From: an uncultured Clostridia bacterium
GTDB taxonomy: Bacteria > Bacillota > Clostridia > Christensenellales > UBA1242
DNA length: 5,208 nucleotides
Reading direction: 5' to 3'
Assembly (NCBI GenBank): GCA_947303145.1
Contig: CAMYXB010000069.1
Coordinates: 1 to 5,208 of the forward strand
A model generated the notes under the pieces. It saw nothing but the letters and a program-made list of their open reading frames with translations. It ran no database searches and had not been told where the DNA came from. Positions 1-5,022 of this stretch are shown piece after piece; within the stretch, counting starts at the first letter, position 1, and the number at the start of each line of letters is the position of its first letter. The translations under genes were made by a program, and so were the position numbers.

Positions 1-3
1 CAT
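1..3 (-). CDS. Start codon of a gene running off the left edge
   Basis: On the minus strand the first three bases read ATG. They are preceded by GGAGGT (positions 8-13), a near-perfect Shine-Dalgarno sequence only four to five bases upstream. This is the expected arrangement for a real gene start, and the direction agrees with the other minus-strand genes in the left part. Nothing of the protein is visible, so no function can be given. The leader between the preceding terminator and this ATG is about 45 bases long. Confidence 0.4.
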
Positions 4-34
4 AACTACCTCCAGAGAGATCCTATCATGGTTT

Positions 35-63
35 GATATAAAAAGCAACAAAAAAACTGACAA
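35..63 (-). promoter_or_regulatory. Possible promoter for the gene at the left edge
   Basis: On the minus strand TTGTCA (58-63) is followed after exactly 17 bases by TATATC (35-40). The -35 box matches consensus at five of six positions and the -10 box at four. It would drive the gene whose ATG lies at 1-3. The -35 box falls inside the descending arm of the preceding terminator hairpin, so terminator and promoter would share DNA. The spacer is mostly T, which makes chance matches likely. Confidence 0.3.
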
Positions 64-82
64 GGTGTTCTTATCAGTTTTT
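50..82 (-). terminator. Rho-independent terminator after the zinc-ribbon gene
   Basis: Positions 52-64 and 70-82 form a 13-bp stem with a 5-base loop. On the minus strand the stem runs into seven consecutive T (complement of 50-56). One pair, 61 with 73, is a G-U wobble on the minus strand but a C-A mismatch on the plus strand, so the structure is best as a minus-strand transcript. It lies about 33 bases past the stop codon of the zinc-ribbon gene. The plus-strand version also has a T-run, so weak two-way termination is possible. Confidence 0.8.
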
Positions 83-115
83 ATTGGCGGGAAAAGTGGG
101 TGCCCATAAAACCTT

Positions 116-298
116 TTATCTGACTACATATTCTTTTTTCTTTGGTTGATTAAAATCATAAAAAAGTTCAATATGTCCACATTTTTCACAAGCAAAAGAT
201 TTGCATTTTTGTGAAACATAACCTTCTGTCGCAACAATTTGATTGTCTATAATTTTTACCTCTTTTAATTGTTCGTGACCACACATTGTGCATTTCAT
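116..298 (-). CDS. Small zinc-ribbon protein, 60 residues
   Basis: The protein begins MKCTMCGHE and carries two CxxC knuckles, C3-x2-C6 near the N-terminus and C37-x2-C40 in CEKCGH, about 30 residues apart. This is the layout of a four-cysteine zinc ribbon. A fifth cysteine (C32) lies just before the second knuckle. The spacer has alternating hydrophobic residues (VKIIDNQIVA) that suit beta-strands, and the tail is basic (QPKKKEYVVR). Such ribbons in Bacillota are usually soluble nucleic-acid or protein-binding modules of unknown role; no function is claimed here. I chose the ATG at 298 because AGGAGG (307-312) sits eight bases upstream. A longer reading to 370 would run through the promoter and into the upstream terminator, so it is not coding. 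The gene has its own promoter and terminator, so it is a single-gene unit. Confidence 0.85.
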   Translation of the reverse strand: MKCTMCGHEQLKEVKIIDNQIVATEGYVSQKCKSFACEKCGHIELFYDFNQPKKKEYVVR

Positions 299-322
299 AC
301 AACTATCCTCCTTATTTATTTT

Positions 323-351
323 ATTATACCATACAATATCATTAAATTCAA
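323..351 (-). promoter_or_regulatory. Sigma-A type promoter of the zinc-ribbon gene
   Basis: On the minus strand TTGAAT (346-351) and a perfect TATAAT (323-328) are separated by exactly 17 bases. A TG one base upstream of the -10 box makes it an extended -10 promoter. Transcription would start near 316, giving a leader of about 18 bases that contains the AGGAGG ribosome binding site. It lies directly behind the tRNA terminator, which insulates it from the tRNA unit. Confidence 0.8.
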
Positions 352-354
352 AGT

Positions 355-398
355 AAATAATAAACTCCACACAAACCGCGGGGGTTCGTATGGAGTCT
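355..398 (-). terminator. Rho-independent terminator of tRNA-Ser
   Basis: Positions 364-377 pair with 383-396 in a 14-bp stem with a 5-base GC-rich loop, extendable by two weaker pairs (363/397 and 362/398). Two of the pairs (370/390 and 373/387) are G-U wobbles on the minus strand but mismatches on the plus strand. The fold is therefore built for a minus-strand RNA. It begins about five bases after the tRNA CCA end and is followed by the T-rich tract TTATTATTT. It ends the tRNA transcript and separates it from the zinc-ribbon promoter. Confidence 0.85.
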
Positions 399-402
399 CA
401 CT

Positions 403-493
403 TGGCGGAGAAGGCGAGATTCGAACTCGCGCACGCTGTTACACGCCTAATCCCTTAGCAGGGGATCCCCTTGGGCCTCTTGGGTACTTCTCC
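403..493 (-). tRNA. trnS: tRNA-Ser(GCU), with encoded CCA
   Basis: On the minus strand a 7-bp acceptor stem is formed by GGAGAAG (487-493) and CTTCTCC (407-413), followed by discriminator G (406) and a genome-encoded CCA (403-405). The anticodon stem ATCCC/GGGAT encloses the loop CTGCTAA, giving anticodon GCT (457-459), which reads AGC and AGU serine codons. A long variable arm, typical of class II serine tRNAs, precedes the T arm with stem GCGAG/CTCGC and loop TTCGAAT. Total length is 91 bases. It has its own promoter and terminator, so it is a single-tRNA unit. No integrase or duplicated tRNA 3' end was seen next to it. Confidence 0.97.
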
Positions 494-510
494 AATTGTA
501 TGCGTTTTTG

Positions 511-539
511 ATTGTATCAAAGTTGCCAGTCTTTGTCAA
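511..539 (-). promoter_or_regulatory. Strong promoter of tRNA-Ser
   Basis: On the minus strand a perfect TTGACA (534-539) and TACAAT (511-516) are separated by exactly 17 bases. The predicted transcription start, near 504, lies about ten bases before the mature 5' end of the tRNA at 493, as is usual for a tRNA gene. Confidence 0.88.
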
Positions 540-591
540 ATATTTTTTTGAAAAAATTGTATGATATTTTTGTAAGGAAATGAAAAAAGTT

Positions 592-600
592 TGACATAAT
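592..600 (+). promoter_or_regulatory. Possible extended -10 promoter of the 66-residue gene
   Basis: TGA followed by CATAAT (595-600) forms an extended -10 element (TGn plus a five-of-six -10 box). Its predicted transcription start is six to seven bases downstream, at the A of the ATG at 607. No good -35 box is present at the right distance. The overlapping TTGACA (591-596) could instead be a -35 box for TATTCT (613-618, 16-base spacer), which would start transcription inside the ORF just before an in-frame ATG at 628. The choice cannot be made from sequence alone. Confidence 0.35.
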
Positions 601-606
601 ATATTC

Positions 607-807
607 ATGTATTATTCTTATCATGGTATGGCCACGAAACTGATAAATGAGGGCAAACTCCTGCACTATGAGATAGTGGACAAGTGGAACAGCATATCGC
701 CTGCACTTGTTTTGTTTTTCTCCTCTCATTCTCCTATGCCAATAAGGAAAGAAAAGTGGAGCGAATATTTATATCTTATAGAAAAAGTATCTAAAGAAAA
801 GAGGTGA
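607..807 (+). CDS. Small conserved-looking protein, 66 residues, unknown function
   Basis: The protein starts MYYSYHGMATKLINEGK, continues with the motif SISPALVLFF and then PMPIRKEKWSEYL, and ends in a basic helix. From memory, this YHxMAxxLIxEGK ... ISPALVL ... PMPIR ... EYL pattern matches a family of 60-80 residue proteins in Clostridia. Automatic annotation often calls these 'thermostable hemolysin delta-VPH'; I know of no solid basis for that name, so no toxin role is claimed. There is no signal peptide and only one short hydrophobic stretch, so it is probably cytoplasmic. I chose the ATG at 607 because an in-frame TGA lies just upstream (592-594) and the YYSYH segment looks conserved. 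There is no ribosome binding site at the right distance; AAGGAAA (574-580) is nearly 30 bases away. The ATG at 628 is the alternative start. The gene is divergent from the tRNA and stands alone. Confidence 0.65.
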   Translation: MYYSYHGMATKLINEGKLLHYEIVDKWNSISPALVLFFSSHSPMPIRKEKWSEYLYLIEKVSKEKR

Positions 808-841
808 AAAAAAACAGTAAATATGCGAATAAATAAAGAAA

Positions 842-857
842 GACCGAACGGTTGGTC
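842..857. promoter_or_regulatory. 16-bp imperfect palindrome, operator-like
   Basis: GACCGAACGGTTGGTC is a dyad with perfect GACC/GGTC arms and a central AACGGTT that is nearly symmetric. It resembles the GACCGnnCGGTC type of operator known for several TetR-family repressors, but no regulator gene is in the window. As plus-strand RNA it would form a 6-bp hairpin (GACCGA/UUGGUC, one G-U pair). As minus-strand RNA the stem is weaker but is followed by TTTCTTTATTTATT, so a weak terminator for the minus-strand ORF at 924-1076 is the competing reading. Confidence 0.35.
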
Positions 858-923
858 GAAAAATTTGTCTACCAAAATTATATTGTCGAACTGCAGCGAC
901 CATATAGTCGAAAATGTCTCATT

Positions 924-1076
924 TTATTTCTTCTTGTCATAGATAATGTATGGCATAACGAGGCTACATATTTGTTTAAGAAGGAATACTATATCGTCCA
1001 ATTCTTGCCTACTACAAGACTTGGCAAGGTGTCTAGATATGCTGAGGGCAAGGCAATTTATTTCATCTCCAGTCAT
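924..1076 (-). CDS. Possible 50-residue helical microprotein
   Basis: The minus strand encodes MTGDEINCLALSISRHLAK, then CSRQELDDIVFLLKQICSL, then a short hydrophobic stretch and DKKK before TAA. The pattern is two amphipathic helices joined by a short turn, with an acidic start and basic end. It resembles tiny Clostridia proteins of the 'xxLAxxISxxLSxxELxxLxxFLxxL' kind (DUF6774-like in style); this similarity is from memory and unproven. An in-frame TGA two codons before the ATG limits the start to 1076. No clear ribosome binding site is present; only a short GAG lies close upstream. A perfect TATAAT six bases before the ATG suggests a leaderless transcript. It is the only frame in the gap that looks protein-like to me. 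Chance is still possible at this length. Confidence 0.42.
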   Translation of the reverse strand: MTGDEINCLALSISRHLAKSCSRQELDDIVFLLKQICSLVMPYIIYDKKK

Positions 1077-1081
1077 ATCTC

Positions 1082-1112
1082 ATTATACACAAATAGAGCG
1101 TATTTTTGTGAA
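1082..1112 (-). promoter_or_regulatory. Possible promoter of the 50-residue ORF
   Basis: On the minus strand TTCACA (1107-1112, five of six to consensus) precedes a perfect TATAAT (1082-1087). The spacer is 19 bases, longer than ideal. Predicted transcription would begin at about 1075-1076, exactly at the ATG. The AT-rich context raises the chance of a false -10 box. Confidence 0.33.
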
Positions 1113-1140
1113 TAAAAAAAATGTTTTTATTTTTTGAAAA

Positions 1141-1156
1141 ATATAGTATACTATAT
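1141..1156 (+). promoter_or_regulatory. Palindromic -10 region of the transglutaminase-like gene
   Basis: The 16 bases ATATAGTATACTATAT form a perfect palindrome. It contains TATACT (1147-1152), a five-of-six -10 box, which would start transcription near 1159 and give a leader of about 50 bases before the ATG at 1208. The -35 region is poor (TTTTTA at 1124-1129 with a 17-base spacer), so the promoter may be weak or need an activator. A palindrome sitting on the -10 box could be an operator where a dimeric regulator blocks RNA polymerase. Because it is a palindrome, the -10 box reads equally on the minus strand. Confidence 0.45.
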
Positions 1157-1207
1157 AGGTAGGAATTTAGGCTCTAGATAAAATAACGTTGTAAAGAGGG
1201 GGTAAGT

Positions 1208-3376
1208 ATGAAGAAAAGAACCAAGATATGTTTGTATATTTTTCTTGTGTGTTCATTTTTAGCGCTAGGCATACTTGGATATTTCGTATTCAATCCTAGT
1301 GGAAACAACGTTAGAGCAGGTTCAAGAAAATTCGTCACATTCAATAGCGTGGACGCAGCATCCTCTTACTCCATACAAGCAGGAAAGTCTGATAGCGAAA
1401 GAAGCGAGGAGACTCTCACATACAAAGTGGGAAAAACCTATGATGAAAATATGCACGAGACGCATTTTAGGGTGGAGGTGTTTTCAGGCGAAGATGCTTT
1501 GGCTGTGGAAACCTACACTCAATCGGTTATAAAAGAAAATGGCAATAATAAAATTGATTGTAAAATATCTGGATATACAATCAGTTTTTTTTCTAGCGGG
1601 GAGACATTGTCCTTCCCTGACCAAATACTCACCAATGTAGATAAGGATATTTTTTGCTCTGTAGTGAGCGAATTTATGCCCTCTCTTTTCACTAGCGATG
1701 GCTCTTATACTATTTATCTGAAGGCTTTTGACGAAAGCGGTGAGGAGATAGAACACACGTGCGCATATACTTTTTACTATAGAGCGGATACTGAGGAAGA
1801 ATTCTTGAGGAGAGGGGAGTATTATTATAACGGCCAGTGGCTAGATTATGTTATAGAAAGCCGAGATGAACTGGATATGCTGGTGTGGTGGGCTGTGCTT
1901 TATAGACAGCAGAACTTATCTTTTTTCATAAAAACAGATGATATAAACGAATGGAATATCAATTCTCTTGTGATTTCTGCAATAAATAATTATCCTGAGT
2001 ATGACGCATTAGAAGAAGTGGCGGTGTATGCCATAGCAGAAGGAAATGTAGGCATTTTATCTGGATTTAGTTATTATCTCGATGAGAATTTCACTCTAGT
2101 CTACACAGATTTGGAGGAAATGGACACTTCTGCTAATAAAGACTACTATAACATCGCCATAACTCAACTGCATCAAAAGGACGATAGTTATAGTCAAGGA
2201 TTCATCTCAAGCGGGGAGAGTGGGGAGAGGCACTTTCCCTTAGATAACTGCGAAAATGAAGTGGTGGTGTATAACACAGAGCAACTATTTATGGTGGTGC
2301 AGAGTGGAGCAAAGCCTATATTTGAAAGTGGCAAAAGTGATATAGCACAGAGTGTGTATTTAACAGCAAGAGATATTCTATCCTCTATAAACAACAGTGA
2401 TAATTTGTCCGATTATGACAAAATGCTCAACATATACAGATACATCACAGGTGAGGTGGTGTATGACTATGTGATATACTCATATATGCAACTTAGAAAT
2501 GACTACTCTATCCGCAGTTTTGGCAATTTCAGTTGTTTTTATCTCGAGGGCGTGTTCTATGACTTTGGGCTAGGCACTCATTATGCAGTCTGTGACGGAC
2601 TTTCCAAGGCTTTTTGTCTGATGTGCAAAATAGAGGGAATAGATTGCATCAAGGTCAACGGCTCGGTCGGTGGCGGCAATCATGCTTGGAACAGAGTCTG
2701 TATAAAAGACGAGGAAAAGGGACTTGACGGGAACTACTTTGTCGACACTACATGGGGCGAGGGCACATATGACAAAGATGGAGAAAACTATCAATTCCTC
2801 ACACACATGTATTTTCTCTTTGACGGAGATTTGGAGACGAGAAGCATCTTTTATCCGCAAAATGTAGACACCTCTCCTGAAAATACCTTTGATTATTATC
2901 AGCAGACTTTCTATAATGACAAAAATAACAACAAGCAGGATATGTATGTGGAAAGTGATGATGAACTAGAAAACATCTTGTCAAGTCATGCACAAAATCT
3001 AGACAATGGCGACACGTGCACACTAGAATTTAAGTTGTCCACACAATATGCAAGTGACAAAAATAGCAAGATAAAACAATTGAGAGACATAACAAAGGAC
3101 ATAAAAAATGCAAGTGACAATGTGGATTATCTAACGAGGCGCATAAATGAACTAAAGGAAAAAATATTGAGACTAAAGATGCTGGGCGGGTGGACTTTTG
3201 CTTTGCAAACACACGAGACAGAACTCAGTCAAGCGCAGACTCTGCTTGACACATATACGAATAAATATGATTCGCTTACGCAAGAGAGAGATGAGTGGCT
3301 AGATAATATGGGCATCGACTGCGGGTGGGAATGGATAGACCTAGGCTCGATAGTCATGTTCAAACTGATGAAATAG
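1208..3376 (+). CDS. Membrane-anchored or secreted transglutaminase-like protein, 722 residues
   Basis: The N-terminus is MKKRTK followed by a hydrophobic segment at about residues 8-28, either a signal anchor or a signal peptide with a possible cleavage after VRA (35-37). It is not a lipoprotein (no lipobox) and lacks an LPxTG sorting signal. Residues 41-190 look like beta-sandwich (Fn3/Ig-like) modules, starting FNSVDAASSYSIQAG. The transglutaminase-like core spans about 350-550: a lead-in EQLFMVVQSGAKP, a helix SDYDKMLNIYRYI, LEGVF, then the catalytic triad C462 in AVCDGLSKAF, H492 in NHAWN and D513 in FVDTTWGEG. All three are intact, so the domain could be a cysteine peptidase or crosslinking/amide-cleaving enzyme; the substrate is unknown. 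Residues 613-702 are charged and helical, probably a coiled coil with a break near GGW (660-662). AGAGGGGG (1195-1202) lies five bases before the ATG. No terminator separates it from the ABC-F gene, 67 bases away, but that gene has its own promoter. Confidence 0.9.
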   Translation: MKKRTKICLYIFLVCSFLALGILGYFVFNPSGNNVRAGSRKFVTFNSVDAASSYSIQAGKSDSERSEETLTYKVGKTYDENMHETHFRVEVFSGEDALAVETYTQSVIKENGNNKIDCKISGYTISFFSSGETLSFPDQILTNVDKDIFCSVVSEFMPSLFTSDGSYTIYLKAFDESGEEIEHTCAYTFYYRADTEEEFLRRGEYYYNGQWLDYVIESRDELDMLVWWAVLYRQQNLSFFIKTDDINEWNINSLVISAINNYPEYDALEEVAVYAIAEGNVGILSGFSYYLDENFTLVYTDLEEMDTSANKDYYNIAITQLHQKDDSYSQGFISSGESGERHFPLDNCENEVVVYNTEQLFMVVQSGAKPIFESGKSDIAQSVYLTARDILSSINNSDNLSDYDKMLNIYRYITGEVVYDYVIYSYMQLRNDYSIRSFGNFSCFYLEGVFYDFGLGTHYAVCDGLSKAFCLMCKIEGIDCIKVNGSVGGGNHAWNRVCIKDEEKGLDGNYFVDTTWGEGTYDKDGENYQFLTHMYFLFDGDLETRSIFYPQNVDTSPENTFDYYQQTFYNDKNNNKQDMYVESDDELENILSSHAQNLDNGDTCTLEFKLSTQYASDKNSKIKQLRDITKDIKNASDNVDYLTRRINELKEKILRLKMLGGWTFALQTHETELSQAQTLLDTYTNKYDSLTQERDEWLDNMGIDCGWEWIDLGSIVMFKLMK
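3048..3120 (+). repeat. 13-bp direct repeat, 60 bp apart, within the transglutaminase-like gene
   Basis: ATGCAAGTGACAA occurs at 3048-3060 and again at 3108-3120, exactly 60 bases apart and in the same reading frame. It encodes the similar peptides YASDKN and NASDNV at the start of the C-terminal helical region. It may be a relic of a 20-codon duplication or may be coincidence of codon use; the sequence between the copies shows little further identity. Confidence 0.5.
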
Positions 3377-3385
3377 CCACTATGC

Positions 3386-3414
3386 TTGACAATGACTAGA
3401 TTATCTTGTAATAT
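3386..3414 (+). promoter_or_regulatory. Promoter of the ABC-F gene
   Basis: A perfect TTGACA (3386-3391) and TAATAT (3409-3414, four of six) are separated by exactly 17 bases. They lie in the 67-base gap after the transglutaminase-like gene. The predicted start near 3421 leaves a leader of about 22 bases. There is no room for a long attenuator leader of the kind that controls antibiotic-resistance ABC-F genes, which argues for constitutive expression. Confidence 0.65.
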
Positions 3415-3443
3415 ATATTGAATACGTTTTTGTAGAGGTAGAT

Positions 3444-5018
3444 ATGTTGCAAGTAATAGATGTTTCACTCAATTTCGGCAGTAGGAAATTGTTCAGTGAT
3501 GTTAACCTAAAGTTTACCAATGGGAATTGCTATGGCATAATAGGTGCCAATGGTGCGGGCAAGTCCACCTTTTTGAAACTTCTCTCTGGTGAGATAGACA
3601 CCACAAAGGGAGAGATAGTGCTGGGCAAGGGGGAGAGATTGTCCACTCTCCAACAGAATCAAAACGCATATGACGAAGAGACTGTCCTTAGGACAGTGCT
3701 TTTGGGACACAAAAGACTGATTGAGGTATGGGAGGAAAAGGACGCCCTATATAGCAAGGAAGATTTCACCGAAGAGGACGGCATAAGAGCGGGCAATCTA
3801 GAGCAGGAATTCGCCGACCTAGGTGGCTGGGAGGCAGAGGGAGATGCAGAGACTCTCCTTAGCGAGATAGGTATAGATTCCAGCCTCTTCTCCACACTTA
3901 TGAGAGATTTGGATAGCAAACTAAAGGTGAAAGTGCTGCTCGCACAAGCGCTTTTTGGCAATCCTGACATTCTCCTCCTTGACGAGCCGACCAACAACCT
4001 CGACCTCAAGACTATCGCTTGGCTGGAGAACTTCCTCCTCGGCTATGAGAACACTGTCATCACTGTGTCACACAACAGGCACTTTCTCAACAAGGTCTGC
4101 ACGCACATCTGTGATGTAGACTATGGCAAAATATCCATGTATGTGGGCAACTATGACTTCTGGTATGAGACCAGCCAATTGGCCCTCAGACAGCAGAAAG
4201 AGGCCAACAAAAAGGCGGAGACTAGAGCCAAGGAGTTGCAGGAATTCATCGCCCGCTTCTCCGCCAATGCCAGCAAGTCTAGACAAGCCACCAGTAGAAA
4301 GAAAGAACTGGAGAAAATAACCATAGAGGACATCAAGCCGTCATCAAGACGCTATCCATTCGTCTCCTTTAGCATGGAGAGAGATATAGGCAACGATATT
4401 CTCATGGTGGAAAATTTGACTAAAAAGGGCTTTTTCGAGAAAGTGAGTTTTGTCGTCAATCATGGAGACAAGATAGCATTTCTCTCTGACAATGTGAACA
4501 CCATCACTGCTCTATTTGACATATTATCTGGCGAGGACAAGGACTACACAGGCACAATCAAGTGGGGCAAGACCATATCCACATCTTATCTGCCTAAGGA
4601 ATACAATGGGCTATTCGACACTGACCTCTCTCTCACTAATTGGCTGGGACAATTCTCTAAGGAAAAGGACGAGACATTCCTCAGGAGTTTCCTTGGCAGG
4701 ATGTTATTCAGTGGTGAGGAGGCTTTGAAGCCCGCTAGAGTGCTGTCAGGTGGCGAAAAGGTGCGTTGCATGCTCTCCAAAGTGATGCTGGAACAATCCA
4801 ATAGCATCATCATGGACGAGCCGACCAATCACCTCGACCTCGAGAGTATCACTGCTCTAAACAAGGGAATGTCTGCATACAAGGGTATACTCCTATTTGC
4901 CTCAAGCGACCAAGAACTCACCCAAACTGTCGCCAATAGGCTGATTAAAATAGATAAAGGCAAGACTCTTGACAAATACATGACTTATGACGAATATATC
5001 GAGCAGTATCAAAAGTGA
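3444..5018 (+). CDS. ABC-F family ATPase (YkpA/YbiT-like), 524 residues
   Basis: This is a soluble protein with two ATP-binding cassettes and no membrane segments, as in ABC-F proteins that act on the ribosome. Domain 1 has Walker A GANGAGKST (34-42), Walker B ILLLDEPTNNLD (176-187, catalytic E181) and H-loop H210 in VSHNRHF. Its signature, normally LSGGQ, reads LDSKL (156-160). A helical, basic linker at about 245-300 corresponds to the P-site tRNA-interaction motif. Domain 2 has an intact signature LSGGE (434-438) and Walker B IIMDEPTNHLD (455-465, E459). Its Walker A region reads FLSDNVNTITALF (346-358) with isoleucine at the lysine position, and its H-loop reads FASSDQ (485-490) with S488 in place of histidine. 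Residues 413-445 (LRSFLGRMLFSGEE, KVRCMLSK) and the ending MTYDEYIEQY match the YkpA/YbiT subgroup of ABC-F, from memory. AGAGG (3434-3438) precedes the ATG by five bases. A housekeeping translation role is more likely than drug resistance, but this is inferred. Confidence 0.93.
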   Translation: MLQVIDVSLNFGSRKLFSDVNLKFTNGNCYGIIGANGAGKSTFLKLLSGEIDTTKGEIVLGKGERLSTLQQNQNAYDEETVLRTVLLGHKRLIEVWEEKDALYSKEDFTEEDGIRAGNLEQEFADLGGWEAEGDAETLLSEIGIDSSLFSTLMRDLDSKLKVKVLLAQALFGNPDILLLDEPTNNLDLKTIAWLENFLLGYENTVITVSHNRHFLNKVCTHICDVDYGKISMYVGNYDFWYETSQLALRQQKEANKKAETRAKELQEFIARFSANASKSRQATSRKKELEKITIEDIKPSSRRYPFVSFSMERDIGNDILMVENLTKKGFFEKVSFVVNHGDKIAFLSDNVNTITALFDILSGEDKDYTGTIKWGKTISTSYLPKEYNGLFDTDLSLTNWLGQFSKEKDETFLRSFLGRMLFSGEEALKPARVLSGGEKVRCMLSKVMLEQSNSIIMDEPTNHLDLESITALNKGMSAYKGILLFASSDQELTQTVANRLIKIDKGKTLDKYMTYDEYIEQYQK

Positions 5019-5022
5019 ATAT

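Larger units (their letters stand above)
808..1207. other. AT-rich intergenic stretch with palindromes and a possible minus-strand microprotein
   Basis: This 400-base gap separates the 66-residue gene from the transglutaminase-like gene. It holds an imperfect palindrome (842-857), three GTCGAA hexamers (855-860, 885-890, 907-912), a likely 50-codon minus-strand ORF (924-1076), an AU-only hairpin (1111-1131) and the promoter region of the next gene with a 16-bp palindrome (1141-1156). Plus-strand open frames here (a TTG-started one over 852-1115 and ATG-started ones at 823 and 946) show no recognisable protein pattern. I see no transposon ends and no structured RNA of a known class. Confidence 0.6.

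Noticed and set aside
299..370. Longer N-terminus for the zinc-ribbon protein, starting at 370
   Set aside because: The extra stretch covers a near-consensus promoter, the AGGAGG ribosome binding site and part of the tRNA terminator, and its residues look like noise.
403..493. tRNA-Ser as an integration site for a mobile element
   Set aside because: No integrase gene, no duplicated 3' end of the tRNA and no abrupt composition change next to it.
269..511. Plus-strand open frame across the tRNA
   Set aside because: It is the antisense of tRNA-Ser and its terminator; no ribosome binding site and no protein-like pattern.
517..729. Minus-strand open frame of 70 codons
   Set aside because: It overlaps the better-supported 66-residue plus-strand gene and runs into the tRNA promoter; the sequence is rich in F, I and H without a pattern.
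823..942. 39-residue plus-strand ORF after the AAGAGGTG that overlaps the stop of the 66-residue gene
   Set aside because: The Shine-Dalgarno-like sequence is about 16 bases from the ATG, too far, and the peptide shows no recognisable features.
852..1115. TTG-started 87-residue ORF and the overlapping ATG ORF at 946-1137
   Set aside because: No ribosome binding site, compositions typical of random AT-rich DNA, and they conflict with the more protein-like minus-strand ORF.
1111..1131. AU-only inverted repeat AATAAAAA/TTTTTATT as a terminator
   Set aside because: The stem has no G-C pairs and would be unstable; runs of A and T in this gap make such repeats likely by chance.
3444..5018. Antibiotic-resistance ABC-F gene
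   Set aside because: Motifs fit the YkpA/YbiT group, and the short leader has no room for the attenuator usual before inducible resistance ABC-F genes.
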